DNA from: Rhodoblastus sp.
GTDB taxonomy: Bacteria > Pseudomonadota > Alphaproteobacteria > Rhizobiales > Beijerinckiaceae
NCBI RefSeq assembly: GCF_019449565.1
Contig: NZ_JAGRPM010000059.1
Span: 1-33,612 of the forward strand
Direction of reading: 5' to 3'
DNA length: 33,612 nucleotides
The translations under genes and the position numbers were made by a program. Positions 1-5,903 of this stretch are shown here, piece after piece. Position 1 is the stretch's first letter. Every line of letters starts with the position of its first letter. The notes under the pieces were generated by a model. That model saw nothing but the letters and a program-made list of their open reading frames with translations, was not told the origin of the DNA and made no database searches.

Positions 1-145
1 CACGGAAATGGTGATGCCGGGCGACAACGTCTCGATGGACGTGGCGCTGATCGTTCCGATCGCCATGGAAGAAAAGCTGCGCTTCGCGATCCGCGAAGGC
101 GGCCGCACCGTCGGCGCGGGCGTCGTCGCTTCGATCATCGAGTGA
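1..145 (+). CDS. tuf: Elongation factor Tu, C-terminal end (partial)
   Basis: The window opens inside this gene; reading from base 2 gives the last 47 residues and a TGA stop at 143-145. The tail contains the EF-Tu domain 3 signature MPGDNV followed by the canonical C-terminus [14 protein letters not shown]-Tu delivers aminoacyl-tRNA to the ribosome as a GTP complex. The gene is followed at once by a strong intrinsic terminator, so it ends its transcription unit. In Alphaproteobacteria tuf commonly precedes tRNA-Trp, secE and nusG, which fits what follows. The 5' part lies outside the window, so length and start cannot be judged. Confidence 0.97.
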   Translation, partial: TEMVMPGDNVSMDVALIVPIAMEEKLRFAIREGGRTVGAGVVASIIE

Positions 146-174
146 CCATTTAAAGCCTAGTCGTAAGTCTTTGG

Positions 175-206
175 AAAGGGAGCCATTTCTGGCTCCCTTT
201 CTTTTT
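175..206 (+). terminator. Rho-independent terminator of tuf
   Basis: A perfect 10-bp stem (AAAGGGAGCC at 175-184 with GGCTCCCTTT at 191-200) and a 6-nt loop are followed by CTTTTTG. It lies 30 bases after the tuf stop codon. Confidence 0.93.
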
Positions 207-295
207 GTGCGCCGCCATCACGGCGCTTTGATTGGGCGATATATCGCTCGGGTGATAGCTTGCGAGAGCCTTCCAGGAACCAGGGAGAAATCGCC

Positions 296-748
296 ATGAA
301 CCATGTCGAATTGGTCAAGTCGCTCTACGCCGCCTTCCTGAAGGGCGACATCGACAAGATCCTGGCCGGGGCGGACCCCAACATCGAGTGGGCGTCCAAT
401 GCCGATCCGGCGCTTCTCCCCTGGGGCGGCGATCGCAAAGGCCTGCGCGAAATCAGGGCCTATTTTTCCCAACTGGCCGAAAATGTCGAAATTGAGAGCT
501 TCACGCCGCGCGACTTTTACGCCGGCATCAATTTCGTCGTCGTGCTCGGCCATTCGACGGGGCGCATGAAGCGTTCCGGCGGCCGTTTTGACGATGAATG
601 GGCGCATTTTTTCCGAATTACCGGCGGCAAGGTGGTCTCCTTCCGGGAATATCTCGACACGCACGCCATCGTGCAGGCTTATATCGGCGGCGACATACAC
701 GCGATCGGGCTGCCCTCGGGGGCGGAAGGCGCGGAGCGCCATCACTAG
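296..748 (+). CDS. NTF2/SnoaL-like domain protein
   Basis: This 150-residue soluble protein has the size and pattern of the NTF2-like cone fold (SnoaL / ketosteroid isomerase-like group). An N-terminal helix (VKSLYAAFLKGD, about residues 5-16) is followed by a strand with IEWASNAD, and strands around residues 80-125 end in WAHFFRITGGKVVSFREY. The ATG at 296 was chosen because AGGGAG lies 282-287; an in-frame TTG at 260 would add 12 residues and lacks a better site. No substrate can be assigned, since the family includes enzymes, binding proteins and orphan domains. It is a single-gene unit between the tuf terminator and its own terminator at 787-815. It is an ordinary chromosomal gene in base composition. 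Confidence 0.8.
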   Translation: MNHVELVKSLYAAFLKGDIDKILAGADPNIEWASNADPALLPWGGDRKGLREIRAYFSQLAENVEIESFTPRDFYAGINFVVVLGHSTGRMKRSGGRFDDEWAHFFRITGGKVVSFREYLDTHAIVQAYIGGDIHAIGLPSGAEGAERHH

Positions 749-786
749 CCAGAACCCGCAAGGGGCTTGGGCCCATGCCTTTCTAC

Positions 787-815
787 GACCCCGCCAATTT
801 GGCGGGGTCTGTTTT
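787..815 (+). terminator. Rho-independent terminator after the NTF2-like gene
   Basis: A perfect 9-bp stem, GACCCCGCC (787-795) with GGCGGGGTC (801-809), has a 5-nt AATTT loop and is followed by TGTTTTT. It is 38 bases downstream of the stop codon. Confidence 0.92.
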
Positions 816-878
816 TCAGCCGCCAGCTCCCGACGGGATGGAGACGCGCTTTTTTGGTTCATTTGTCGTCTGGCGGGC

Positions 879-907
879 TTGCGCGAGCGGGTTCATTGTG
901 GCTAAGA
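879..907 (+). promoter_or_regulatory. Candidate sigma-70 promoter of tRNA-Trp
   Basis: TTGCGC at 879-884 is followed after 17 bases by CTAAGA at 902-907, about 35 bases before the mature tRNA. The -35 match is fair and the -10 match poor. Position, between a terminator and a tRNA, is the main argument. Confidence 0.35.
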
Positions 908-941
908 GAACATCGCTGGCCGCGTCGAAAGACGCGCATGC

Positions 942-1017
942 AGGAGTGTAGCTCAGCTGGTAGAGCACCGGTCTCCAAAACCGGGTGTCGCAGGTTCGAA
1001 CCCTGCCACTCCTGCCA
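942..1017 (+). tRNA. trpT: tRNA-Trp (anticodon CCA)
   Basis: The 76-nt cloverleaf is complete. The acceptor stem AGGAGTG (942-948) pairs with CACTCCT (1007-1013). The anticodon stem CCGGT/ACCGG encloses the loop CTCCAAA with anticodon CCA at 975-977, and the T arm reads GCAGG TTCGAAC CCTGC. Discriminator G1014 and an encoded CCA (1015-1017) follow. In Alphaproteobacteria this gene usually sits just upstream of secE-nusG; here the next core gene is 26.6 kb away, separated by the hydrogenase locus. Confidence 0.97.
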
Positions 1018-1057
1018 TTCATTTCACATATAAATCAAAGCATTGGCGAAATAAGTC

Positions 1058-1084
1058 GGTCGTCTCACGGGCGGCCTGTTTTTT
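1058..1084 (+). terminator. Terminator after tRNA-Trp
   Basis: GGTCGTC (1058-1064) pairs with GGCGGCC (1070-1076) through seven pairs including two G-U, with a 5-nt loop, followed by TGTTTTTT. It would end the tRNA-Trp transcript 40 bases downstream of the tRNA and so isolates it from what follows. Confidence 0.7.
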
Positions 1085-1486
1085 CGGGTCACTCCTAGGG
1101 TGACAAAACTGGCGGTTCGGGCGCTCTGCGCGGTCGGAATGCCCTCCGTTCCGCGATTCTTGCGGTCATTGATCGCCAGTTTGAATGCTCAGGCCTGACC
1201 GGCGTCTGTCCGGTCTGCCGCGTCTGCCAGCATTCTGGCGGAGCGCGTGATCGCGCCGTAGTGCGCTACCTGCGGGCGCCTCCGGAATTGCGACTATCCA
1301 GAGCAACTTTCCGCCTCGGACGACGTTGAACATTTTGGACAGCGTTGAAAATTCAAAATTCCGCAGTCGCGCAATTGTCCGCGAAGCGGGTGCGTCGCCG
1401 GGGCCAAAACGCTCCACAAACTTCTTTTGTCTGCGAAACGATGGCGGCGGCCAAACGCCCCGGCGCTTGTCCAGGGGAGTAAAGCC
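1085..1486. other. Gene-free stretch before the Cache-domain gene
   Basis: No convincing coding sequence was found in these 402 bases; the minus-strand frames open here have no recognisable product. Base composition becomes AT-richer near 1320-1380. A perfect 12-bp palindrome, TTGAAAATTCAA, lies at 1345-1356, about 130 bases before the Cache gene start. It could be an operator, but its 2-base spacer does not fit the FNR/FixK box. No clear sigma-70 promoter was found. Confidence 0.4.
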
Positions 1487-2008
1487 ATGAACGTCAAACA
1501 CGCATTTGTCGGCCTGCTGATGGTCGCGTCCTTTGTTGCCGCCGGCACGCTCCTGCCGAACACTGGCCTTAGTCAGGATATGAAAGTTAAAGCGGCGATG
1601 GATGTTTTGAAGTCGAACGCTGCCAAACTCGGCCCGCCAAAAATAGAAGGGACGGATACCGTATCAGGCAAACAAGTGCCCGCTATCTATTTTGGCTCGA
1701 CTAAAATGAATAACAATTTCGAACTTGTTGATGATGTCGTAAAGCAAGCTGGTGGAACAGCCACAATCTTCGTGAAAAGCGGGGATGATTATGTACGCGT
1801 CGCCACGAACGTGAAAAAGGACGACGGTTCGCGAGCCATTGGAACCATTCTGGATCCCAAAGGCAAAGCAATCGCGTCAATCCAAAAGAATGAAGCTTTC
1901 TATGGAGAAGTGGATATCCTCGGTAAGCCGTACATTACCGGATACGAGCCGATCCGAGACATGTCGAAAAGCGTCATCGGAGTTTACTATGTCGGTTATT
2001 TGAAATAG
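1487..2008 (+). CDS. Secreted single-Cache-domain protein
   Basis: The protein has 173 residues. Residues 1-30 form a signal peptide (NVKHAF, then a hydrophobic GLLMVASFVAAGTLL, cleavage likely near residue 29). The rest matches the single Cache (sCache_3-like) sensor fold: a helix MDVLKSNAAKLG, strands including ATIFVKSGDDYVRVATNV, and the closing FYGEVDILGKPYITGYEPI and VIGVYYVGY typical of Cache domains. Such domains bind small ligands in the periplasm, but here no kinase, cyclase or chemoreceptor module is attached, so it is probably a free periplasmic binding protein. AGGGGAG at 1473-1479 supports the ATG at 1487. Codons such as AAA, GAA and ATT are more frequent than in neighbours, a possible sign of transfer. 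No ligand can be named. Confidence 0.8.
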   Translation: MNVKHAFVGLLMVASFVAAGTLLPNTGLSQDMKVKAAMDVLKSNAAKLGPPKIEGTDTVSGKQVPAIYFGSTKMNNNFELVDDVVKQAGGTATIFVKSGDDYVRVATNVKKDDGSRAIGTILDPKGKAIASIQKNEAFYGEVDILGKPYITGYEPIRDMSKSVIGVYYVGYLK

Positions 2009-2065
2009 CTCGCTTGCCGGCGCCCGGTTCACGTCGTCTTGGACTTTGCTCCAGGTCCGATAGCC

Positions 2066-2103
2066 AAAAACAATCGGGCCGCCGGTACATCCGCGGCGGC
2101 CCG
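2066..2103 (-). terminator. Minus-strand terminator below the small ORF
   Basis: Read on the minus strand, CGGGCCGCCG (2103-2094) pairs perfectly with CGGCGGCCCG (2084-2075) and is followed by ATTGTTTTTGG. It points left and would end the transcript of the small minus-strand ORF at 2201-2386. It could also act on converging transcription from the Cache gene. Confidence 0.75.
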
Positions 2104-2200
2104 TCAGTTAGCTTCAGCCCTTGGGAGGAACCATCAGCTTGAATTCGATGTGGGGCGTCCTCTCCGCGCGACAAGGGTGCGCCGTGGCGTAGCGGCCGGT

Positions 2201-2386
2201 CTAAGCCTGTTCGCTGGCGATCGCGCGCTCGATGGCGTCGATAAGGACCTGGGTCTCGATGAATTTCAGTCGCGCCCGCTCTGCGGTGTCCCGGTCGAAC
2301 GGCGCGGCCAGGGTCTTGGCAAAGGCGTCGCGGTCGGCGGTCATGCGCTCGCGCGCCTTTATCAATGTCGCAAGTCGCTCGCTCAT
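2201..2386 (-). CDS. Small hypothetical helical protein
   Basis: This 61-residue ORF begins MSERLATLIKARERM and reads as charged helices that could form a coiled coil, with no cysteines and no membrane segment. I do not recognise the family. Support comes from its protein-like composition, its plausible ATG and the minus-strand terminator about 100 bases downstream. Its ribosome binding site is weak (AAAGCGAA). After its TAG stop the frame stays open for 28 more sense codons and ends at TGA (2114-2116). The last of these read TPHIEFKLMVPPKG, which looks coding; see the separate finding. The product may be a small regulatory or structural protein; no function is proposed. Confidence 0.45.
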   Translation of the reverse strand: MSERLATLIKARERMTADRDAFAKTLAAPFDRDTAERARLKFIETQVLIDAIERAIASEQA

Positions 2387-2851
2387 GGGCTTCGCTTTCT
2401 GTTGGTGGTTTGGTCTTCAGAGTCCAAGCAGGGACCGCGCCCGTCGGTAGGCGGCCGCGCGGATATTCAGGCATCCTCAATGTAATCGAACAGGTATTTC
2501 GAAATTGGCTGACGCTAAGGACGGCCAGCTCTCGGGTTGAAGGCCCAGCTTGGATTGGATTTGGCGCCGTCGACGGCCACCCTCAAACGAAAAACCCCGC
2601 AACCGGTTTTCACCGTGCGGGGCCAAATCCTTGGCGGCTGTACATCCGAGCTCGCCTTTGAATTGAGAACATCATAGTTCGCGCTTATGGCAATTTCGCG
2701 ACGCCGCCATCTGCCGCGACCACCGGCGTTTTGGCGCTCAAATGTGATGGACTCCGCCTGCTTCACGCCCGAAAATCGCCATTGTGGCGGTTATCATCAG
2801 TTCGGGCTGCTAAGACGTAGCCTCAAGAACCAGTCCGACCCGGGAGGAGTC
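2387..2851. other. Gene-free stretch with one terminator-like hairpin
   Basis: No ORF in these 465 bases has a recognisable product or a good start site. The main structure is the hairpin at 2590-2622, listed separately. The stretch between the small minus-strand ORF and the XRE gene otherwise shows nothing I can name; it may be decayed sequence. Confidence 0.4.
2590..2622 (-). terminator. Terminator-like hairpin pointing left
   Basis: On the minus strand CCCCGCA (2622-2616) pairs with TGCGGGG (2601-2595). The inner CGGT/ACCG extends the stem around a GAAA tetraloop, and a run of T (2594-2590) follows. No convincing minus-strand gene lies immediately upstream, so it may be left over from a lost gene. 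Confidence 0.6.
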
Positions 2852-3130
2852 ATGACGCAGGTTAAAAAGGCGGATACACTCATTGGCCGCAGAATTCGTC
2901 TCCGAAGAATCCAACTCGGAATTAAGACCAAACCGCTCGCGACGAGCGTGAAAATTACTGAGGCCCGTCTCCAGGAGTTCGAAGCGGGACGAGAGAGCAT
3001 CGGCGTCGAGCTACTTGCAGAAATTGCCGGCGCGTTGGGCGTGTCCTCGGCGTATTTTTTTAGCGCCCCACGAACCCGTTTTGCGCCGAGGCGCCCTCCA
3101 GAGCTCGATGTTCGTGAGGGCGCGCGATGA
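2852..3130 (+). CDS. XRE-family helix-turn-helix regulator
   Basis: This 92-residue protein has one HTH_XRE (Cro/CI-type) domain at about residues 8-65. The opening IGRRIRLRRIQLGI is the usual first helix, and VKITEARLQEFEAGRESIGVE covers the recognition helix and the signature 'xxYExGxR' region with F in place of Y. LLAEIAGALGVSSAYFF is the standard final helix pair. A basic tail (residues 72-92) follows. GGGAGGAG at 2842-2849 fixes the ATG at 2852. Proteins of this size often regulate their own gene, prophage genes or toxin-antitoxin modules. The next gene, 107 bases downstream, encodes a HicA-like small protein, but nothing here shows they are one operon. Confidence 0.85.
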   Translation: MTQVKKADTLIGRRIRLRRIQLGIKTKPLATSVKITEARLQEFEAGRESIGVELLAEIAGALGVSSAYFFSAPRTRFAPRRPPELDVREGAR

Positions 3131-3237
3131 GATTTCGAGGCGCTGTATTCACGGGGAAATCACATTGATGTGGGTCATGGCCGCCCTGGCCTCCCGGCGT
3201 AGACTCAGCTCATGCTTTCAACAAACCGAGGCTGGGC

Positions 3238-3501
3238 GTGAATCATCATCATCGTAAAATTCTCCATTCGCTCTTTGCTCATCCCGTGAGCACGAATATC
3301 GATGTCAACGACGTCAGCCATGTGCTGGGCGAACTTGGCGCGGATGTCGAAACCAAGAACGGCAGCAAGATCGACGTCACCCTCAATGGGCATAAGGCGT
3401 CGTTCCATCGCAATAATCACAGCTTGCCGAAAGCCGAGGTGCTTCAGATCCGGAAGTTCCTTGAAACCTGCGGCGTCTCGCCGGAAGCCTTTCCGGTCTG
3501 A
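3238..3501 (+). CDS. HicA-like small protein (function uncertain)
   Basis: The 87-residue protein starts with GTG preceded by a weak GAGGCTGGG. It begins NHHHRKILHSLFAHPVS and continues with DVSHVLGELGADVE, then KIDVTLNGHKASFHR. This resembles a family often annotated as HicA-like or small hypothetical proteins, with the alpha-beta-beta-beta-alpha order of the double-stranded RNA-binding-like fold. True HicA toxins use a conserved His in a Gly-rich strand; here NGHKASFHR has two candidate histidines, but the usual GSHxxF pattern is not present. There is no adjacent HicB antitoxin. It may be a domesticated relative with no toxin activity. It ends at a strong convergent terminator shared with the glycerate kinase gene. 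Confidence 0.6.
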   Translation: MNHHHRKILHSLFAHPVSTNIDVNDVSHVLGELGADVETKNGSKIDVTLNGHKASFHRNNHSLPKAEVLQIRKFLETCGVSPEAFPV

Positions 3502-3516
3502 TGCTCTCATTTTGAC

Positions 3517-3547
3517 AAAGGGGCGGGAAGGGCTTTCCCTCCCGCCC
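3517..3547. terminator. Bidirectional terminator between convergent genes
   Basis: GGGGCGGGAAGGG (3520-3532) pairs with CCCTCCCGCCCC (3536-3547) with one bulged A and a short loop. It is flanked by AAA on the left and lies between the stops of the HicA-like gene and the minus-strand glycerate kinase gene. U tracts are weak in both directions. Confidence 0.65.
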
Positions 3548-3559
3548 CGCCAAACGCCT

Positions 3560-4822
3560 TCAGGCCTTGTCGATCAGGATCGCCCGGAAATCGTTGACAT
3601 TGGTCAGCGTCGGGCCGGTGACGACGCTGTCGCCCAAGGCCTCGAAAAAGCCGTGACCGTCATTATTGTCCAGGGCCGCGAGCGGATCGATCTTCCGCGC
3701 CCGGGCGCGGGCCAGGCTGTCCGGCGCGAGCAAAGCCCCGGCGATGTCCTCCATGCCGTCCACCCCATCCGTGTCGCCCGCCAGCGCGTAAACGCCGGAC
3801 AGACCGCCGAGCGTGAGGCCGAGCGAGAGAAGAAACTCCACATTGCGTCCGCCGCGCCCTTTTCCGCGCACGGTCACGGTGGTCTCGCCGCCTGACAACA
3901 GCACGCAAGGCGGCGCGAAGGGCTTGGCCTTCAGCGCGACGTGGCGCGCGAAGCCGCCGAAAACCTTGCCGACTTCGCGGGCCTCACCCTCAATGCCGTC
4001 GCCGAGAATATGTGCCGCATAGCCCGCCGCGCGCGCGATTTTTGCAGCTGCCTCCAGCGAGGCGAGCGGGGTGGCGATCAGAACGGCTTCGCTGCGCGCG
4101 AGGCGCGGGTCGCCGGGCTTCACGCTCTCGCTCGCGCCGCTTTCCAGCATGGCCGTAATGTGCGCGGGCGGCGCAATGTCATAGCGCGCCAGTACGGCGA
4201 GGGCGTCGGCGCAAGTGGTCGGATCGGGAACGGTCGGGCCAGACGCGATGTCGATGGGGTCGTCGCCGGGCACGTCGGAGATCAGCAAGGCCATGACCCG
4301 TGCGGGTGCGCAGAGCGCGCCGAGCCGTCCGCCCTTGAGCGACGACAAATGCCGCCGCACGCAATTCATTTCCGAGATGGTCGCGCCGCTTTTCAACAAG
4401 GCCGCGCTCAAGGCGCGTTTGTCGGCGAGGGTCACGCCCGGCGCCGGAGCGGCGAGCAAGGCGGAGCCGCCGCCCGAGATCAAAGCGATAACGAGATCGT
4501 CTTCGGTCAGGCCGCGCACCATATCTGCGATGCGCTCCGCCGCCTTCAGCCCGGCTTCGTCCGGCACGGGATGGGCCGCCTCGACGATCTCGATGCGGTC
4601 GCAGGGGACGCGATAGCCGAAGCGGGTGACCACGAGGCCCTCCAGCGGCCCCGGCCAATTATCCTCCAGCGCCCGCGCCATGGCGGCGGAGGCCTTGCCG
4701 GCGCCGATGACGATGGTGCGCCCTTTGGGCGGCGCGGGCAGATGCGGGGGAATGCAGAGCGCGGGCTGCGCGGCGGCGATGGCTGCGTCGAACATGCGGC
4801 GCAGCAGGCTCCTCGGGTCCAT
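3560..4822 (-). CDS. gckA: Glycerate 2-kinase, MOFRL family
   Basis: This 420-residue protein is the MOFRL-type glycerate kinase that phosphorylates D-glycerate, in this family normally to 2-phosphoglycerate. In serine-cycle methylotrophs that step returns hydroxypyruvate-derived glycerate to C3 metabolism. The N-terminal DUF4147 domain has IVIGAGKASAAMA (residues 37-49) and the glycine loop LISGGGSALL. The C-terminal MOFRL domain contains LSGGETTVTVRGKGRGGRN and the closing GPTLTNVNDFRAILI. Length is normal for the family. The ATG at 4822 has GGGGGAGG just upstream; the frame stays open 34 codons further, but that extension overlaps the hupU start and is unlikely. It is divergent from hupU with only 85 bases between them. 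A methylotrophic role is an inference; the enzyme also serves glyoxylate and sugar-acid metabolism. Confidence 0.92.
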   Translation of the reverse strand: MDPRSLLRRMFDAAIAAAQPALCIPPHLPAPPKGRTIVIGAGKASAAMARALEDNWPGPLEGLVVTRFGYRVPCDRIEIVEAAHPVPDEAGLKAAERIADMVRGLTEDDLVIALISGGGSALLAAPAPGVTLADKRALSAALLKSGATISEMNCVRRHLSSLKGGRLGALCAPARVMALLISDVPGDDPIDIASGPTVPDPTTCADALAVLARYDIAPPAHITAMLESGASESVKPGDPRLARSEAVLIATPLASLEAAAKIARAAGYAAHILGDGIEGEAREVGKVFGGFARHVALKAKPFAPPCVLLSGGETTVTVRGKGRGGRNVEFLLSLGLTLGGLSGVYALAGDTDGVDGMEDIAGALLAPDSLARARARKIDPLAALDNNDGHGFFEALGDSVVTGPTLTNVNDFRAILIDKA

Positions 4823-4853
4823 GTTTTTCCTCCCCCTCGAATGGGGCGACATT

Positions 4854-4899
4854 CCTTCGCCTCTGGGGCTATTGTAATCCGGAAACATTCCGGCGAAGG
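4854..4899. promoter_or_regulatory. Divergent gckA/hupU control region with nested inverted repeats
   Basis: The 85-base region between the two divergent starts contains two inverted repeats. The outer pair is CCTTCGCC (4854-4861) with GGCGAAGG (4892-4899); the right arm includes the hupU ribosome binding site GAAGG. The inner pair is CCGGAA-ACA-TTCCGG (4879-4893). On the minus strand TACAAT (4876-4871) is a good -10 for gckA. The inner palindrome would then lie just upstream of that -10, a usual operator position. No GG-N10-GC sigma-54 site is present here, so hupUV seems to be controlled differently from hupS. Confidence 0.45.
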
Positions 4900-4907
4900 T
4901 CAGCAGA

Positions 4908-5903
4908 ATGAGCCCCGCACCCAAAAATCTTCTATGGCTTCAGGCCGGCTCTTGCGGCGGCTGCACCATGGCCGTGCTGGAGCATGGCGCCGCCGGCTGG
5001 TTCGCCGAATTGAAAAGCTTCGGCATCAACCTTCTGTGGCACCCGAGCGTGAGCGAAGAGACTGGCGACGAAGTGCTGGATATTCTCGCCCGCGTCGAGA
5101 GCGGCGAGACGCCGCTGGATATCCTGTGCATCGAGGGTTCGATCCTGCGCGGGCCCAATGGAACGGGGAAATTCAATCGCATGTCCGGCACGAGCCGCAC
5201 CCTGCTCGACATTTCGCGCAGTCTCGCGGCGCGCGCGGACTATTGCGTGGCGGTCGGGAGCTGCGCCGCTTTTGGCGGCATTCCGGCTGGCGACCCGGAC
5301 CCGACCGACGCCTGCGGCTTGCATTATGACGGCGCCGAGCCGGGCGGGGCGCTCGGCCGCGACTATCGCTCAGGCCGCGGCCTGCCGGTGATCAATGTCT
5401 CGGGCTGCGCGCCTCATCCGGGCTGGATGATGGAGACGTTTCAGGCTTTGGCGCTGGGCGATCTCGCGGCGGATGATCTCGACGCTCTGGGCCGGCCCAA
5501 GTTTTTCGCAGCGCATCTCGCCCATCACGGCTGCTCGCGCAATGAATTTTACGAATTCAAGGCCAGCGCCCGCGTTCTCTCCGAGCGCGGCTGTATGATG
5601 GAGCATCTGGGCTGCAAGGCGACGCAGGCCATCGGCGACTGCAACCAGCGCGCCTGGAATGGCGGCGGCTCATGCACCCATGCCGGTTTCGCCTGCATCT
5701 CCTGCACCGCGCCGAATTTCGAGAACACGCGCAATTTCCACGTCACGCCCAAGGTGGCGGGGATTCCGGTTGGCCTGCCGCTCGACATGCCCAAGGCCTG
5801 GTTCATGACACTCGCGGCTTTGTCGAAATCCGCGACGCCCGAGCGCGTGCGGAAGAACGCCGAGGCCGACCGCATTGTCGAAAATCCGAGACGCGGCAAA
5901 TGA
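4908..5903 (+). CDS. hupU: Regulatory (H2-sensing) [NiFe] hydrogenase small subunit
   Basis: HupU (HoxB) is the Fe-S subunit of the cytoplasmic regulatory hydrogenase that senses H2. The 331-residue protein starts directly with the catalytic domain (NLLWLQAGSCGGCTM) and has no Tat signal peptide, which separates it from the energy-conserving HupS. Proximal-cluster cysteines are C16, C19, C119 and C167, the standard four, with no extra cysteines. The distal and medial cluster motifs follow (HHGCSRNEFYEFKA, and ACISCTAPNFE near residues 264-274). The C-terminus lacks a membrane anchor. The gene overlaps hupV by ATGA. Spacing from GAAGG to the ATG is normal, but that site lies in the arm of an inverted repeat. 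In known systems HupUV forms a complex with the kinase HupT, encoded at the far end of this locus. Confidence 0.96.
   Translation: MSPAPKNLLWLQAGSCGGCTMAVLEHGAAGWFAELKSFGINLLWHPSVSEETGDEVLDILARVESGETPLDILCIEGSILRGPNGTGKFNRMSGTSRTLLDISRSLAARADYCVAVGSCAAFGGIPAGDPDPTDACGLHYDGAEPGGALGRDYRSGRGLPVINVSGCAPHPGWMMETFQALALGDLAADDLDALGRPKFFAAHLAHHGCSRNEFYEFKASARVLSERGCMMEHLGCKATQAIGDCNQRAWNGGGSCTHAGFACISCTAPNFENTRNFHVTPKVAGIPVGLPLDMPKAWFMTLAALSKSATPERVRKNAEADRIVENPRRGK

Noticed and set aside
942..1017. tRNA-Trp as the attachment site for the hydrogenase island
   Set aside because: No repeat of the tRNA 3' end was found near the other end of the island, and no integrase gene is present in the window.
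1345..1356. FNR/FixK box before the Cache gene
   Set aside because: TTGAA-AA-TTCAA has a 2-base spacer; the FNR box needs TTGAT-N4-ATCAA.
4823..4907. Sigma-54 promoter for hupUV
   Set aside because: The GGGG at 4842-4846 has no GC at the required 10-base spacing.
3941..5329. Plus-strand open frame (462 codons) across gckA and the start of hupU
   Set aside because: Arginine- and glycine-rich shadow of two well-supported genes, with no family resemblance.
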